Origin: DATLGB01 sp035540675
Lineage (GTDB): Bacteria; Actinomycetota; Thermoleophilia; Solirubrobacterales; Solirubrobacteraceae
NCBI GenBank assembly: GCA_035540675.1
Contig: DATLGB010000025.1
Location: 1 to 64,000, forward strand
Direction: 5' to 3'
DNA length: 64,000 nucleotides
The position numbers were made by a program, and so were the translations under genes. Below, one piece after another: positions 1 through 8,247 of the stretch (positions are counted from its first letter, which is position 1; each line of letters opens with the position of its first letter). The notes beneath the pieces were generated by a model. The model was given only the letters and a program-made list of their open reading frames with translations. It had not been told where the DNA came from and searched no databases.

Positions 1-166
1 CGACGCGATCGTCGTCACCCGCGCCGACGACCCGAGGTCGCTGGCGCGCGAGGGTCTCGTCGGGCTTGGCTTCAGCGCGTCCGAGGCGGAGGCGCTGCTC
101 GACGGCGCGCCCGAGGGCTCGCCCGAGGCGCTGATCGCGCACGCGCTGAAGGGCGCCCGGCGGTGA
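1..166 (+). CDS. ruvA: Holliday junction branch migration protein RuvA, C-terminal fragment
   Basis: Only the last 54 codons are in the window; the gene begins upstream. The readable end contains LVGLGFSASEAEALL, typical of RuvA domain III, the small flexible helical domain that contacts RuvB and regulates its ATPase. RuvA binds the four-way junction as a tetramer and loads the RuvB hexamers. The TGA at 164-166 overlaps the GTG of ruvB, so the two are translationally coupled. Identification rests on this short motif plus the ruvB neighbour. Confidence 0.9.
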   Translation, partial: DAIVVTRADDPRSLAREGLVGLGFSASEAEALLDGAPEGSPEALIAHALKGARR

Positions 167-1221
167 GCGGACCCATCCGCACCCCCGGCGTGACCGCGGT
201 CGACGTCGTCCACGACCCCGGCGTCACGCCGGAGGACGAGCTCGACCGCACGCTGCGCCCGCGCCGCCTGGAGGAGTTCGTCGGCCAGGAGGCGCTGCGC
301 GAGCAGCTCGGCCTGTCCGTGCGCGCCGCCTCGGCCCGCGGCGAGGCGCTCGACCACGTCCTGCTCGCGGGACCGCCGGGCCTCGGCAAGACGTCGCTGG
401 CGCAGATCGTCGCCACCGAGATGGGCGTCCCGTTCGTCTCGACCGCCGGCCCTGCGCTCGAGCGCAAGGGCGACGTCGCCGCCTTTCTGACCGCGCTCGA
501 GCCCCGCAGCGTCTTCTTCATCGACGAGATCCACCGGCTGCCGCGGGCGGTCGAGGAGATCTTCTACCCGGCCATGGAGGACCGGCAGCTGCCGATCACC
601 ATGGGCCAGGGCGCCGGCGCCAAGGTCGTGACGCTGCCGCTGCCGCAGTTCACCCTGATCGGCGCCACCACCCGCGCCGGGCTGCTGACCACCCCGCTGC
701 GCGACCGCTTCGGCATCCAGCACCGGCTCGAGCACTACGACCCGGCCGAGCTCGCGCGGATCGTCGTCCGCTCCGCCCGCGTGCTCGAGGTGGAGATCGA
801 CGCCGCGGGCGCCCGCGCCATCGCCGAGCGCTCGCGCGGCACCCCGCGCGTCGCCAACCGCCTGCTCAAGCGCGTGCGCGACTACGCCGAGGTCCGCGGC
901 ACCGGCGCCATCGACGACGCCACCGCCGGTGCCGCCCTCGAGCTCCTCGGCGTCGACGAGCTCGGCCTGGACCGCCTCGACCGCGAGCTGCTGCACGCGA
1001 TCTGCGGCCACTTCGGCGGCGGCCCGGTCGGCCTGTCGACGCTGGCCGTCACCGTGGGGGAGGAGGCGGACACCATCGAGGACGTCTACGAGCCCTACCT
1101 GCTCCAGCGCGGCTTCCTCCAGCGCACCCCCCGCGGCCGCGTCGCCACGCCGCACGCCTTCCGCCACGTCGGGCTCGAGCCGCCGGCGCCGGCGGCGGCG
1201 CCGCTGTTCGCGGCGGAGTAG
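163..1221 (+). CDS. ruvB: Holliday junction DNA helicase RuvB
   Basis: A 352-residue AAA+ motor that drives branch migration of Holliday junctions together with RuvA, before RuvC cleavage. The Walker A motif GPPGLGKTS, the Walker B motif FFIDEIHRL, the sensor region IGATTRAGLLTTPLRDRFG and a C-terminal winged helix (DTIEDVYEPYLLQRGFLQRTPRGR) are all present, and the length is normal. The GTG start at 163 overlaps the ruvA stop. An acidic stretch precedes the conserved LRPRRLEEFVGQ. The next 400 bp are non-coding, so ruvB probably ends this transcript. Confidence 0.97.
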   Translation: MSGPIRTPGVTAVDVVHDPGVTPEDELDRTLRPRRLEEFVGQEALREQLGLSVRAASARGEALDHVLLAGPPGLGKTSLAQIVATEMGVPFVSTAGPALERKGDVAAFLTALEPRSVFFIDEIHRLPRAVEEIFYPAMEDRQLPITMGQGAGAKVVTLPLPQFTLIGATTRAGLLTTPLRDRFGIQHRLEHYDPAELARIVVRSARVLEVEIDAAGARAIAERSRGTPRVANRLLKRVRDYAEVRGTGAIDDATAGAALELLGVDELGLDRLDRELLHAICGHFGGGPVGLSTLAVTVGEEADTIEDVYEPYLLQRGFLQRTPRGRVATPHAFRHVGLEPPAPAAAPLFAAE

Positions 1222-1285
1222 GCGGTCACACTGCCCGGCGCAGCGCGACCGAACGGCGGCAGGTGGAGGTGGGGTTCCGGGACGA

Positions 1286-1322
1286 TGGCGCTTTTTTCGG
1301 CATATAGCCGAAAAAGGCGCCA
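1286..1322. repeat. Structured hairpin repeat, copy 1
   Basis: This is the first of three related palindromes downstream of ruvB. The outer arms TGGCGC and GCGCCA enclose a T-run/A-run and the inner arms CGGC and GCCG around an ATATA loop. The T-run before and A-run after the inner stem make it resemble an intrinsic terminator on either strand. The flanking sequence on both sides resembles that of copies 2 and 3. Confidence 0.75.
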
Positions 1323-1416
1323 ACGCTCGCGGGCGCGCGGGCCGGGAGGGGCTTGGCACGGCAGTGCAGGGAAGCGCCGGCGAACGGCGACTGGTGACGG
1401 GGTGGTTCCCGACCGC

Positions 1417-1453
1417 TGGCGCGTTCTTCGGCGTATGGCCGAAAAAGGCGCCA
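1417..1453. repeat. Structured hairpin repeat, copy 2
   Basis: Same architecture as copy 1: outer arms TGGCGC/GCGCCA, inner arms TTCGGC/GCCGAA and a five-base GTATG loop. Upstream similarity extends about 40 bp (the motifs cgaacggcg and ggttcc recur before copies 1 and 2). The downstream sequence caacgccccgggcgcg matches copy 3 with one change over most of its length. No protein-coding gene is visible between 1222 and 1625; the reading frames there are GC-driven shadows. Confidence 0.75.
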
Positions 1454-1605
1454 ACGCCCCGGGCGCGACGGTCGCGGCGCCCGGGCACGAGCGCCGCAGG
1501 CTGCGCCCGCCCGGCCCGCTCCGCCCGGCCGACGCACCCCTCGCCGACGCGCCGTGCGGTGCCCTCATCCACCCGACGTCGCCGGATAGGGGCGAATCTC
1601 CGGCC

Positions 1606-1646
1606 GTTGTCGCCTACTTCGGCATATGGCCGAAGCACGCGACAAC
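1606..1646. repeat. Structured hairpin repeat, copy 3, overlapping a start codon
   Basis: The inner arms CTTCGGC/GCCGAAG (1617-1623 and 1629-1635) and an ATATG loop are kept, but the outer arms are GTTGTCGC (1606-1613) and GCGACAAC (1639-1646). Both outer arms differ from copies 1 and 2 yet still pair, which is covariation. The ATG of the next gene (1626-1628) lies in the hairpin loop, so the structure could gate its translation. Confidence 0.75.
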
Positions 1647-2519
1647 GCCCCGGACGCGCGGCTCGCGAAGTTCGCGGCGCGGCAGCACGACGTGATCTCC
1701 ACCGACCAGCTGTACGGCCTCGGGTTGAGCGGCGACCAGGTCTGCGACCGCGCGCGAAACGGGCGCCTGCATCGGATCCACCGCGGCGTCTACGCCGTCG
1801 GCACGCCGGCCCTCACCCGCGAGGGGCGGTTCATGGCCGCGGTGCTCGCGTGCGGAGAGGGCGCCGCGCTCAGCCACGTCGCCGCGGGCTGGCTGTGGGA
1901 GCTGCGCAAGGGCCTGCTGAGCCCGGTCGACGTCACGGTCCCCACTACGGCCGGCCGCAGAGCGCGCGCCGGGATCCGCATCCACCGCACCAGCGAGCCG
2001 GTCGAGGCAACGAGCCACCGCGGCATCCGCGTCACCACGCCCGCGCGCACGCTGCTCGACCTCGCCGAGGTCCTCACGCCGCGCCAGCTCGAGCGCGCCC
2101 TGGACGAGGCCGACCATCTCGGCCTCCTGCACCTGCCCACCCTGCACCGGGCCCTGCACGACCACCCAAACAAGACCGGCGCAGCCCGCCTAGCACGCGT
2201 CCTGCGCCACCACGAGCCCGGCACCACCCGCACCCGCTCCGAGGCCGAGGAGGACTTCCTCGGCTTCTGCCGCCGCCATGACCTCCCGCGGCCGATCCTC
2301 AACGCCGAGGTCGAGGGCCTCAGCGTCGACGCGCTCTTCAGCGACCAGCGGGTGGTGGTCGAGATCGATCCCTGGCACACCCACCGCGACCGCCGCGCAT
2401 TCGCCGGCGACCGCGCACGCGACCGGCGGCTGCTCGCCGCCGGTTACCGAACGGCCCGCATCACCGACGAGCAGCTCACGCCGCAGACGGCGGCGGAGCT
2501 GCGGCGGATCCTCGCCTGA
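1626..2519 (+). CDS. AbiEi-like winged helix plus DUF559 domain protein
   Basis: A 297-residue protein of a family common in high-GC actinobacteria. The N-terminal 60 residues look like the AbiEi-type antitoxin winged helix (HDVISTDQLYGLGLSGDQV, then RIHRGVYAVG). The C-terminal part matches DUF559, a Vsr/restriction-endonuclease-like fold: VVVEIDPWHTHRDRRAF, then DRARDRRLLAAGYRTARIT. Family annotation is often 'type IV toxin-antitoxin antitoxin', but no AbiEii-type toxin lies beside it, so the role is open. The ATG sits in the loop of a hairpin repeat, with no obvious Shine-Dalgarno sequence. A later start is possible. Confidence 0.8.
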   Translation: MAEARDNAPDARLAKFAARQHDVISTDQLYGLGLSGDQVCDRARNGRLHRIHRGVYAVGTPALTREGRFMAAVLACGEGAALSHVAAGWLWELRKGLLSPVDVTVPTTAGRRARAGIRIHRTSEPVEATSHRGIRVTTPARTLLDLAEVLTPRQLERALDEADHLGLLHLPTLHRALHDHPNKTGAARLARVLRHHEPGTTRTRSEAEEDFLGFCRRHDLPRPILNAEVEGLSVDALFSDQRVVVEIDPWHTHRDRRAFAGDRARDRRLLAAGYRTARITDEQLTPQTAAELRRILA

Positions 2520-2520
2520 C

Positions 2521-3417
2521 CTACCGGCGCCCGAAGTCCACGGTGTACGTCGCGCCCCGCCCACCCGTCGGCAGCCCGGCCACGACGCCGACGCCGGCGT
2601 GCGCGAACGACGGCGCGAGGATGTTCGCCCGGTGCGGGTCGCTGCGCATCCACGCGGCGACCATGGCCGCCGGGGTCGCGGCGCCGGGCACCGCCACGCC
2701 GAGGTTCTCGGACGCGACCGCGGGCCAGAAGCCGACGCGCGCGAGGCGGGCGGCGAGGGTCGGCCCGTGGGGGCCGGCGTGATCGAAGAAGCGGCGGCGC
2801 AGCATGTCGCGCGAATGGCGCGTGGCAGCGCGGCGCAGGTCGCGCGACGCCCGCAGGCGCGGCAGGCCGCGGCCGCGGCGCTGGGCGTTCATCAGGCAGA
2901 GCGTGGCCGCGCGGGCGCGCCGCAGCGTCCCGGCGCGCGGGACGGCGTCGGCGCCGGCGCAGCCGCGGCCGCTCGTGCGCGCCACCGGCAGCTTCGGCAG
3001 GGGCGACAGCGCAGGCAGCTTCACGTTGAACGCGAGCGGGACGCTCGCCTCGCGCCGGGTCGCGCCGCACCCGCCGGAGACGACGGTGACGGTCAGCCGG
3101 TGCAGCCCCGGAGCGGTGGGCCGGTACGGCACGGCGAAGCGCACGCGGCGGCCGGGCTCGAAGGCGCCGGCGCGGAAGGGCGAGCCGTCGCGCTCGAGCC
3201 GGCAGGCGCTCTCGGCGAACATGCCGTCGGGGCCGGTGACCCGCACGCCGGTGACCGGCTGCGCCCGGTCGGCGGCCACGACGGCGACGGTGAGCCCGGA
3301 TCCGCCGACGGCGTCGCCCTCCACCACGGCGGACACCACGCGCGGCGCGGCGGCGGCGGGCGTCGCGGCCGCGAGGGTCGCGAACAGGCACAAGAGGAAC
3401 GGGCGCGTGCGGTGCAT
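2521..3417 (-). CDS. Secreted CAP-superfamily (SCP/PR-1) protein
   Basis: A 298-residue exported protein. A signal peptide (FLLCLFATLAAATPAAAAP) follows the ATG at 3417; the frame is open further upstream but that part is not coding-like. Residues 20-140 form a beta-rich region of unknown role. The C-terminal 130 residues are a CAP domain: CLMNAQRRGRGLPRL, FFDHAGPHGPTLAARL, ASENLG and AWMRSDPHRANIL. Bacterial CAP proteins are extracellular with mostly unknown substrates. It lies 46 bp downstream of a paralogue on the same strand, probably one transcript, and is the better conserved of the pair. Confidence 0.85.
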   Translation of the reverse strand: MHRTRPFLLCLFATLAAATPAAAAPRVVSAVVEGDAVGGSGLTVAVVAADRAQPVTGVRVTGPDGMFAESACRLERDGSPFRAGAFEPGRRVRFAVPYRPTAPGLHRLTVTVVSGGCGATRREASVPLAFNVKLPALSPLPKLPVARTSGRGCAGADAVPRAGTLRRARAATLCLMNAQRRGRGLPRLRASRDLRRAATRHSRDMLRRRFFDHAGPHGPTLAARLARVGFWPAVASENLGVAVPGAATPAAMVAAWMRSDPHRANILAPSFAHAGVGVVAGLPTGGRGATYTVDFGRR

Positions 3418-3463
3418 CCCCGAACCAACGGGCGCCGGGGCGCCGAAATGACGCCGGGGGGTG

Positions 3464-4327
3464 TCAGCCCGCGGGGGCGAAGACCACCGACACCGTCGCG
3501 CCCGGCCGCGGCACCGGGCCGCCGACGCCGCGCGCCACGCCGGCGCCGACGCGCACGAGCCGCGGGTCGAGGACGCTGTCTCGCAGCGGGTCGCTGCGCA
3601 TCCACGCTCCCACGATGCTTCGCGCCGCCGCGACGCCGCCGCTCGCGGCGGTGACGTTCTCGGCGGCGCCGGCCGCCGCCAGGCCCGCGAGCCGCAGGCG
3701 CGCCGCGAGGCCCGGCAGCCCGGGCGCGGCGTGGCCGACGAAGCCGCCGCGGCGCATCGCCCGCGCCTGCGCCAGCGCGACGGCGCGCAGGCGCGCGTCG
3801 GCGCGCAGCGGGGGCAGTCCGGCCCGCAGCCGCTCGGCGGCGAGCAGGCACAGCAGCGCGCGCTCGCCGGCGCGTCCGCAGCGGTCCGGTGACGCGGACA
3901 CGCCGGCGGCCGGCGGATCGGACGCGTGCTCGGCGACGTCCAGCGGCACACTGACCCGCGCCGGCCCGATCGGGCGCCGTCCGCAGCCCGCCGTCACCGC
4001 CACCTCGAGCAGGTGCGCTCCGGCGAATCCGGGGCGGTACGGGACGGCGAAGCGTGCCGGGCGCTTCCACGCCGCGCGCACGCCGCCGCCGCGCTGCAGG
4101 CGGCAGCCCGACTCGGCGAAGCCGCCCCGCAGGTCGGGGAACGAGACCCGGACGCCCGTCGCGGCGCGCGCCACCACCGTCAGCTCGAGCGGCTCGTCGA
4201 CGTGCGCGCGCCCGGACGCGCCGGCGTCGACGATCTGCGGCCGCGCGCCGGCGGCCGCAGGCAGGGCGAGGGCGAGCAAGAGGACGGCGGCGGCGAGCCG
4301 CCGGGCGGGGAACAGCAGGGCATCCAT
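3464..4327 (-). CDS. Secreted CAP-superfamily protein, diverged paralogue
   Basis: A 287-residue relative of the protein encoded just downstream, with the same order: signal peptide (AAAVLLLALALPAAAGA), beta-rich middle with an FAVPYRPG segment shared by both, and C-terminal CAP domain. AWMRSDPLRDSVLDPRLVRVGAGV matches the paralogue's AWMRSDP motif. The CAP core is eroded: the DHAGPHGPT segment becomes GHAAPGLPG and ENLG becomes ENVT, so the metal/cavity residues may be altered. The two probably arose by tandem duplication. Substrate unknown. Confidence 0.8.
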   Translation of the reverse strand: MDALLFPARRLAAAVLLLALALPAAAGARPQIVDAGASGRAHVDEPLELTVVARAATGVRVSFPDLRGGFAESGCRLQRGGGVRAAWKRPARFAVPYRPGFAGAHLLEVAVTAGCGRRPIGPARVSVPLDVAEHASDPPAAGVSASPDRCGRAGERALLCLLAAERLRAGLPPLRADARLRAVALAQARAMRRGGFVGHAAPGLPGLAARLRLAGLAAAGAAENVTAASGGVAAARSIVGAWMRSDPLRDSVLDPRLVRVGAGVARGVGGPVPRPGATVSVVFAPAG

Positions 4328-4424
4328 GCGCCGGCAGGAGTCTCGCAGGCCGGTCGGAAGGGTGACGCAGGGGCGGCGACCTAAACTCGCTCCTTAGGCG
4401 ATCTCCCTAGGCTGGCCGAGACCG

Positions 4425-4877
4425 ATGGCGCATCTCTTCATCTGCCCGAACTGCGGACGCCGCTCCACCGCCACGGAGCGGACGGCCGGCTTCCGCAACG
4501 TCCCCAAGGGGTGCTCGAACTGCGGCTTCGGGTTCCTGTTCGAGCTGCTCGACGACTACTACCCCGCACCCAATGCGGCGTTCTTCACCTGCGACCAGCA
4601 GGGCCGGATCATCGCGTGCGGGCGCGGCTCGAAGGAGCTGACGGGGCTGTCGGACGAGAAGACGATCGGCCGTCCGCTGCGCGAGGTGCTCGGGCTGGAG
4701 TTCCCCAACGGCGAGGACCCGGTGTCGACGGCGCTCGAGTGGGGGGTGCGCCAGCTGGACAAGCCGGTGACCGTCCACGCCGAGGGTGACCTGCCGGCGA
4801 CCGCCGTCGCCGACCTGTTCCCGGCCTACGACGAGGACGGCGGGCTCCTCGTCATCCTCACCCCGGCCAAGAAGTAG
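4425..4877 (+). CDS. Zinc-ribbon plus PAS-domain protein
   Basis: A 150-residue cytoplasmic protein. The N-terminus carries CxxC pairs at C7/C10 and C30/C33, a zinc ribbon, followed by a PAS-like sensory domain (PNAAFFTCDQQGRIIACGRG, then LTGLSDEKTIGRPLREVLG). No output domain is present, so it may act through a partner or sense a ligand. It lies 23 bp before secDF, where yajC is often found in other bacteria. A TAGGCT hexamer at 4408-4413, 11 bp before the ATG, could be a -10 element. I do not recognise a named gene. Confidence 0.75.
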   Translation: MAHLFICPNCGRRSTATERTAGFRNVPKGCSNCGFGFLFELLDDYYPAPNAAFFTCDQQGRIIACGRGSKELTGLSDEKTIGRPLREVLGLEFPNGEDPVSTALEWGVRQLDKPVTVHAEGDLPATAVADLFPAYDEDGGLLVILTPAKK

Positions 4878-4900
4878 CCTTACCCCCGGAGAGACTGACG

Positions 4901-7780
4901 TTGACCGAGCGCCGCCGCAATCTGCTCATCCTGCTGATCGTCCTGGGACTGGTCGCGGCGTCCGTCGCCGCCATCGCCACCAAGCCGACGAAGCTCGGCC
5001 TCGACCTCCAGGGCGGCGTGTCGCTGGTCTACCAGGGCAAGCCCACCAAGCAGCAGCCCACGATCACGCAGGAGTCGCTCGACCGCGCCGTCGACATCAT
5101 CCGCGACCGCGTCGACGCCCTGGGCGTCGCCGAGCCGTCGATCGCGCGCTCCGGTCGCGACCAGATCTCCGTGGCGCTGCCCGCGGTGGAGGACGCCGAG
5201 CGTGCGGCCGAGCAGGTCGGCACCACGGCCCAGATGTACTTCTACGACTGGGAGCCGAACGTCCTCGACGAGGACTGCCAGACCAACCCGGACGAGGTCG
5301 ACGGCGGCCAGACGCCGATCGCCGGCTTCTACAACGCGGTCGAGCGCGCGTCGAAGTGCCCGCCGTACGACGGCGAGAACACGACGAACTCCAGCCAGGA
5401 GCGCTGGTACGGGTTCGACCGGGCCAACAAGCCGGTCAACAACGGGATCCCGGAGAGCGACCCGGCCGACCTGTGGCGCGACTCCCCGAACGAGGAGATG
5501 CCCGAGGGCTTCAAGCAGATCAAGGTCCCCACCGGGATCCTGATCGTGCGCGCGGAGCGCCCCGACCCGGTCAAGGGGGTCCAGCCACCCGAGCCCGACG
5601 CCTGGTGGGTGATCCGCGACGACCCGGCGCTCGGCGGCACCGACATCAAGAACCCCGAGCAGAACTTCGACCCGCAGGACCAGTCCCCGATCGTGACGAT
5701 GGAGTTCACGGACCGGGGCAAGCGCGCCTTCCACCGGACGACCCGCGCGATCGCCGAGCGCGGCTCCAACAACGCGATCGGCAACGCGGACCCGATCTCG
5801 ACCTCCCACCACTTCGCCATCGTCCTCGACGACGAGCTGGTCTCCCGGCCGTACATCAACTGGCAGGAGAACCCGGACGGCATCGACGGCGAGACCGGCG
5901 CGCAGATCTCGGGCGGCTTCACCGTCACCACCGCGCAGGACCTCGCGAACTTCCTGAAGATCGGCGCGCTGCCGATCCAGCTCGAGCTGATATCGCGCTC
6001 GCAGGTGTCGGCGACGCTCGGCAAGCAGGCGCTCGACCAGGGCCTCGCGGCCGGCATCGCGGGCTTCGCGATCGTCGCGCTGTTCCTGCTCGTCTTCTAC
6101 CGGGCGCTCGGCGTCATCGCCGTCGCCGGCCTCGGCGTCTACGCGCTGTACTTCTACGCGCTGGTCAAGATCGTCCCGGTCGTCCTGACGCTGCCCGGCG
6201 TCGCCGGCCTGATCCTCACGCTCGGCATCGCGGCGGACGCGAACATCGTCATCTTCGAGCGCGTCAAGGAGGAGGTCAGACGCGGCAGATCGACGGGGGC
6301 GGCGATCGCCGAGGGCTACAAGAAGGGCTTCTCGACGATCGTCGACGCCAACGTCGTCACGCTGCTCGTCGCCTTCATCCTGTTCATCCTGTCGGACGCG
6401 GGCGTGCGCGGCTTCGCCTTCATGCTCGGCATCGGCACCATCGTGTCGCTGTTCACCGCGGTGCTCGCGACGCAGGCGATCCTGCTCTCGCTGCGCGGGA
6501 CGAAGCTGCTGCAGTCGAAGTCCGCCCTCGGCGCGTCCGCGACGAAGGAGCGCTGGAAGTACAACTACATGGGCGCGTCGAGGTGGTTCTTCTCCGCGTC
6601 CGGCGTGATCCTGCTCGTCGGCGCGCTGGCCATCGCCGGCAAGGGCCTCGACTTCGGCATCGACTTCGAGTCGGGCACCCGCATCCGGGCGTCGCTCGAG
6701 CGCTCGGCGACGGTCGAGCAGGTGCGCAACACGATGCAGCGCCAGGGCTTCGAAGAGGTCGAGGTGCAGACGGTCCAGGACCCGGAGCTCGGCCGCAACG
6801 TCGTGCAGATCCAGACCCAGGCACTGAAGCCGCCGCAGGTGGCCGAGGTCGAGAACGCGCTGCGCTCCGACTACGGCCTCGAGCAGGCGTCCTCGAACTC
6901 GATCGGCCCGACGTTCGGCGCCTCGATCGCGCGCTCGGCGCTCGTGGCGGTGATCGCGTCGCTGATGGTGATCTCGATCTACCTCACGTTGCGCTTCGGC
7001 TGGAAGTTCGCGGTGCCGGTGCTGATCGCGCTGACGCACGACATACTCATCACGGGCGGCGTGTACGCCCTGGTCGGCCGGGAGGTGACGGCGTCGACGG
7101 TCGCGGCGCTGCTCACCATCCTCGGCTTCTCGCTCTACGACACGATCATCGTGTTCGACCGAATACGAGAGAACGTGCCGCGCATGCCCAGCGCCGCCTT
7201 CTCGCAGATCGTCAACCGGTCGATGTCCGAGGTGCTGACGCGCTCGCTGGCCACCAGCTTCTGCACGGCGCTGCCCGTGTTCGCCCTGCTGATGTTCGGC
7301 GGCGAGACGCTCAAGGACTTCGCGTTCGCGCTGCTGATCGGCACCCTGTCGGGCACGTACTCGTCGGTGTTCATCGCCGGCCCCGTGCTCACCCACTGGA
7401 AGTCGCGAGAACCCGTCTACCGCACCCGGCACCAGCGGATCGTGGACGAGCACGGCCACGTGCCCGCGTACCCGGTGCCGGGCGCCAGCACGACGGTGGA
7501 CGTCGCCCCCAAGCCGGGCCGGCGCCGCGCCCCGGCGGCCGATCCGGCGCAGGGGGTCTCGCGGGAGGAGTTCGACGATCTGGTGGCCAACCTCGGCATC
7601 GAGCCCGAGCCCGCGGTCGCGGCGCCGCGCCAGCGGCCGTCCGGCGGCCGGCGCGGGCGCGGCAACGGCGCGCCCGCCGAGGGCGGCGCCAAGCCGGCCG
7701 ACGGGGACGCGCCGGGCAACGGCGACCCGGTCAACGAGGCGTCGCGCAAGCGCCGCAAGCCGCACGGGAGGAGCCGCTGA
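4901..7780 (+). CDS. secDF: Fused protein translocase subunit SecDF
   Basis: A 959-residue inner-membrane protein that uses the proton motive force to pull secreted proteins through SecYEG. The SecD half begins with a membrane helix (residues 7-25) and the DLQGGVSLVYQ motif (35-45), with a large external P1 domain and membrane helices from about residue 387. The SecF half begins near residue 547 (GLDFGIDFESGTRI) and has its own helix bundle. A hydrophilic, Gly/Arg-rich cytoplasmic tail of about 125 residues follows. Most actinobacteria have separate secD and secF, so the fusion is notable. The start is TTG, after a GGAGAG-like site. Confidence 0.93.
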   Translation: MTERRRNLLILLIVLGLVAASVAAIATKPTKLGLDLQGGVSLVYQGKPTKQQPTITQESLDRAVDIIRDRVDALGVAEPSIARSGRDQISVALPAVEDAERAAEQVGTTAQMYFYDWEPNVLDEDCQTNPDEVDGGQTPIAGFYNAVERASKCPPYDGENTTNSSQERWYGFDRANKPVNNGIPESDPADLWRDSPNEEMPEGFKQIKVPTGILIVRAERPDPVKGVQPPEPDAWWVIRDDPALGGTDIKNPEQNFDPQDQSPIVTMEFTDRGKRAFHRTTRAIAERGSNNAIGNADPISTSHHFAIVLDDELVSRPYINWQENPDGIDGETGAQISGGFTVTTAQDLANFLKIGALPIQLELISRSQVSATLGKQALDQGLAAGIAGFAIVALFLLVFYRALGVIAVAGLGVYALYFYALVKIVPVVLTLPGVAGLILTLGIAADANIVIFERVKEEVRRGRSTGAAIAEGYKKGFSTIVDANVVTLLVAFILFILSDAGVRGFAFMLGIGTIVSLFTAVLATQAILLSLRGTKLLQSKSALGASATKERWKYNYMGASRWFFSASGVILLVGALAIAGKGLDFGIDFESGTRIRASLERSATVEQVRNTMQRQGFEEVEVQTVQDPELGRNVVQIQTQALKPPQVAEVENALRSDYGLEQASSNSIGPTFGASIARSALVAVIASLMVISIYLTLRFGWKFAVPVLIALTHDILITGGVYALVGREVTASTVAALLTILGFSLYDTIIVFDRIRENVPRMPSAAFSQIVNRSMSEVLTRSLATSFCTALPVFALLMFGGETLKDFAFALLIGTLSGTYSSVFIAGPVLTHWKSREPVYRTRHQRIVDEHGHVPAYPVPGASTTVDVAPKPGRRRAPAADPAQGVSREEFDDLVANLGIEPEPAVAAPRQRPSGGRRGRGNGAPAEGGAKPADGDAPGNGDPVNEASRKRRKPHGRSR

Positions 7781-8061
7781 TGGGCGCGCTGGTGTGGGCG
7801 ATGATCGCGATCGCGATCTGGCACTTCACGGTGTTCCTGCCCGACCGCTTCTGGGCCGGGATCGTCGGCGCCTTCGTCTTCGCGATCCTGGGCGCGGTCC
7901 TCTTCGGCCTGGCGATCCACGGCTTCTCCGTGCCCGGGCACGCGGAGACGGACTTCGGGACCGCGCTCGAGGCGGTCCCCGGGACGCTGCTCGGCCTCGC
8001 CGCGGCCTGGTTCATCGGCGTCCGCCAGGAGCGGGAGTCCGGCGCCGCGGCGACGAGCTGA
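7780..8061 (+). CDS. Small integral membrane protein, unknown function
   Basis: A 93-residue protein whose ATG overlaps the secDF stop (ATGA), so it is translationally coupled. It has about three hydrophobic segments: residues 3-20, 26-46 and 63-80. The C-terminus is a short charged tail (VRQERESGA). I recognise no family. Position implies co-expression with the Sec machinery but does not establish a role in secretion. The 186 bp downstream hold a TTGACA at 8080-8085 without a matching -10. Confidence 0.7.
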   Translation: MGALVWAMIAIAIWHFTVFLPDRFWAGIVGAFVFAILGAVLFGLAIHGFSVPGHAETDFGTALEAVPGTLLGLAAAWFIGVRQERESGAAATS

Positions 8062-8247
8062 AGAAGCTCCCCAAACCGCTTGACACGAAGGTAAACTCCC
8101 CGCACCAAAGTTGGACAGGGGAGTGAGCGCGGGTGTTCGGGGCCGGCGCTGATTGTCCTGTCGGAGCGCTGACGCGGCCTCGTCCCGAGGTCTGCGCGGC
8201 GTTGGGGAGGGGCGCCCGCGGCAGGATCGCCAACGGCGCTGCGACAA

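Noticed and set aside
1626..2519. AbiE-type toxin-antitoxin pair
   Set aside because: Only the AbiEi/DUF559-like protein is present; the neighbours are CAP proteins and no AbiEii nucleotidyltransferase is found.
3418..3951. N-terminal extension of the first CAP protein to 476 residues
   Set aside because: The extension overlaps the paralogous CAP gene in another frame, while a clear signal peptide starts at 3417.
8080..8108. TTGACA considered as the -35 of a promoter for the glycosidase-like gene
   Set aside because: No acceptable -10 lies 16-19 bp downstream; TAAACT is only 6 bp away.
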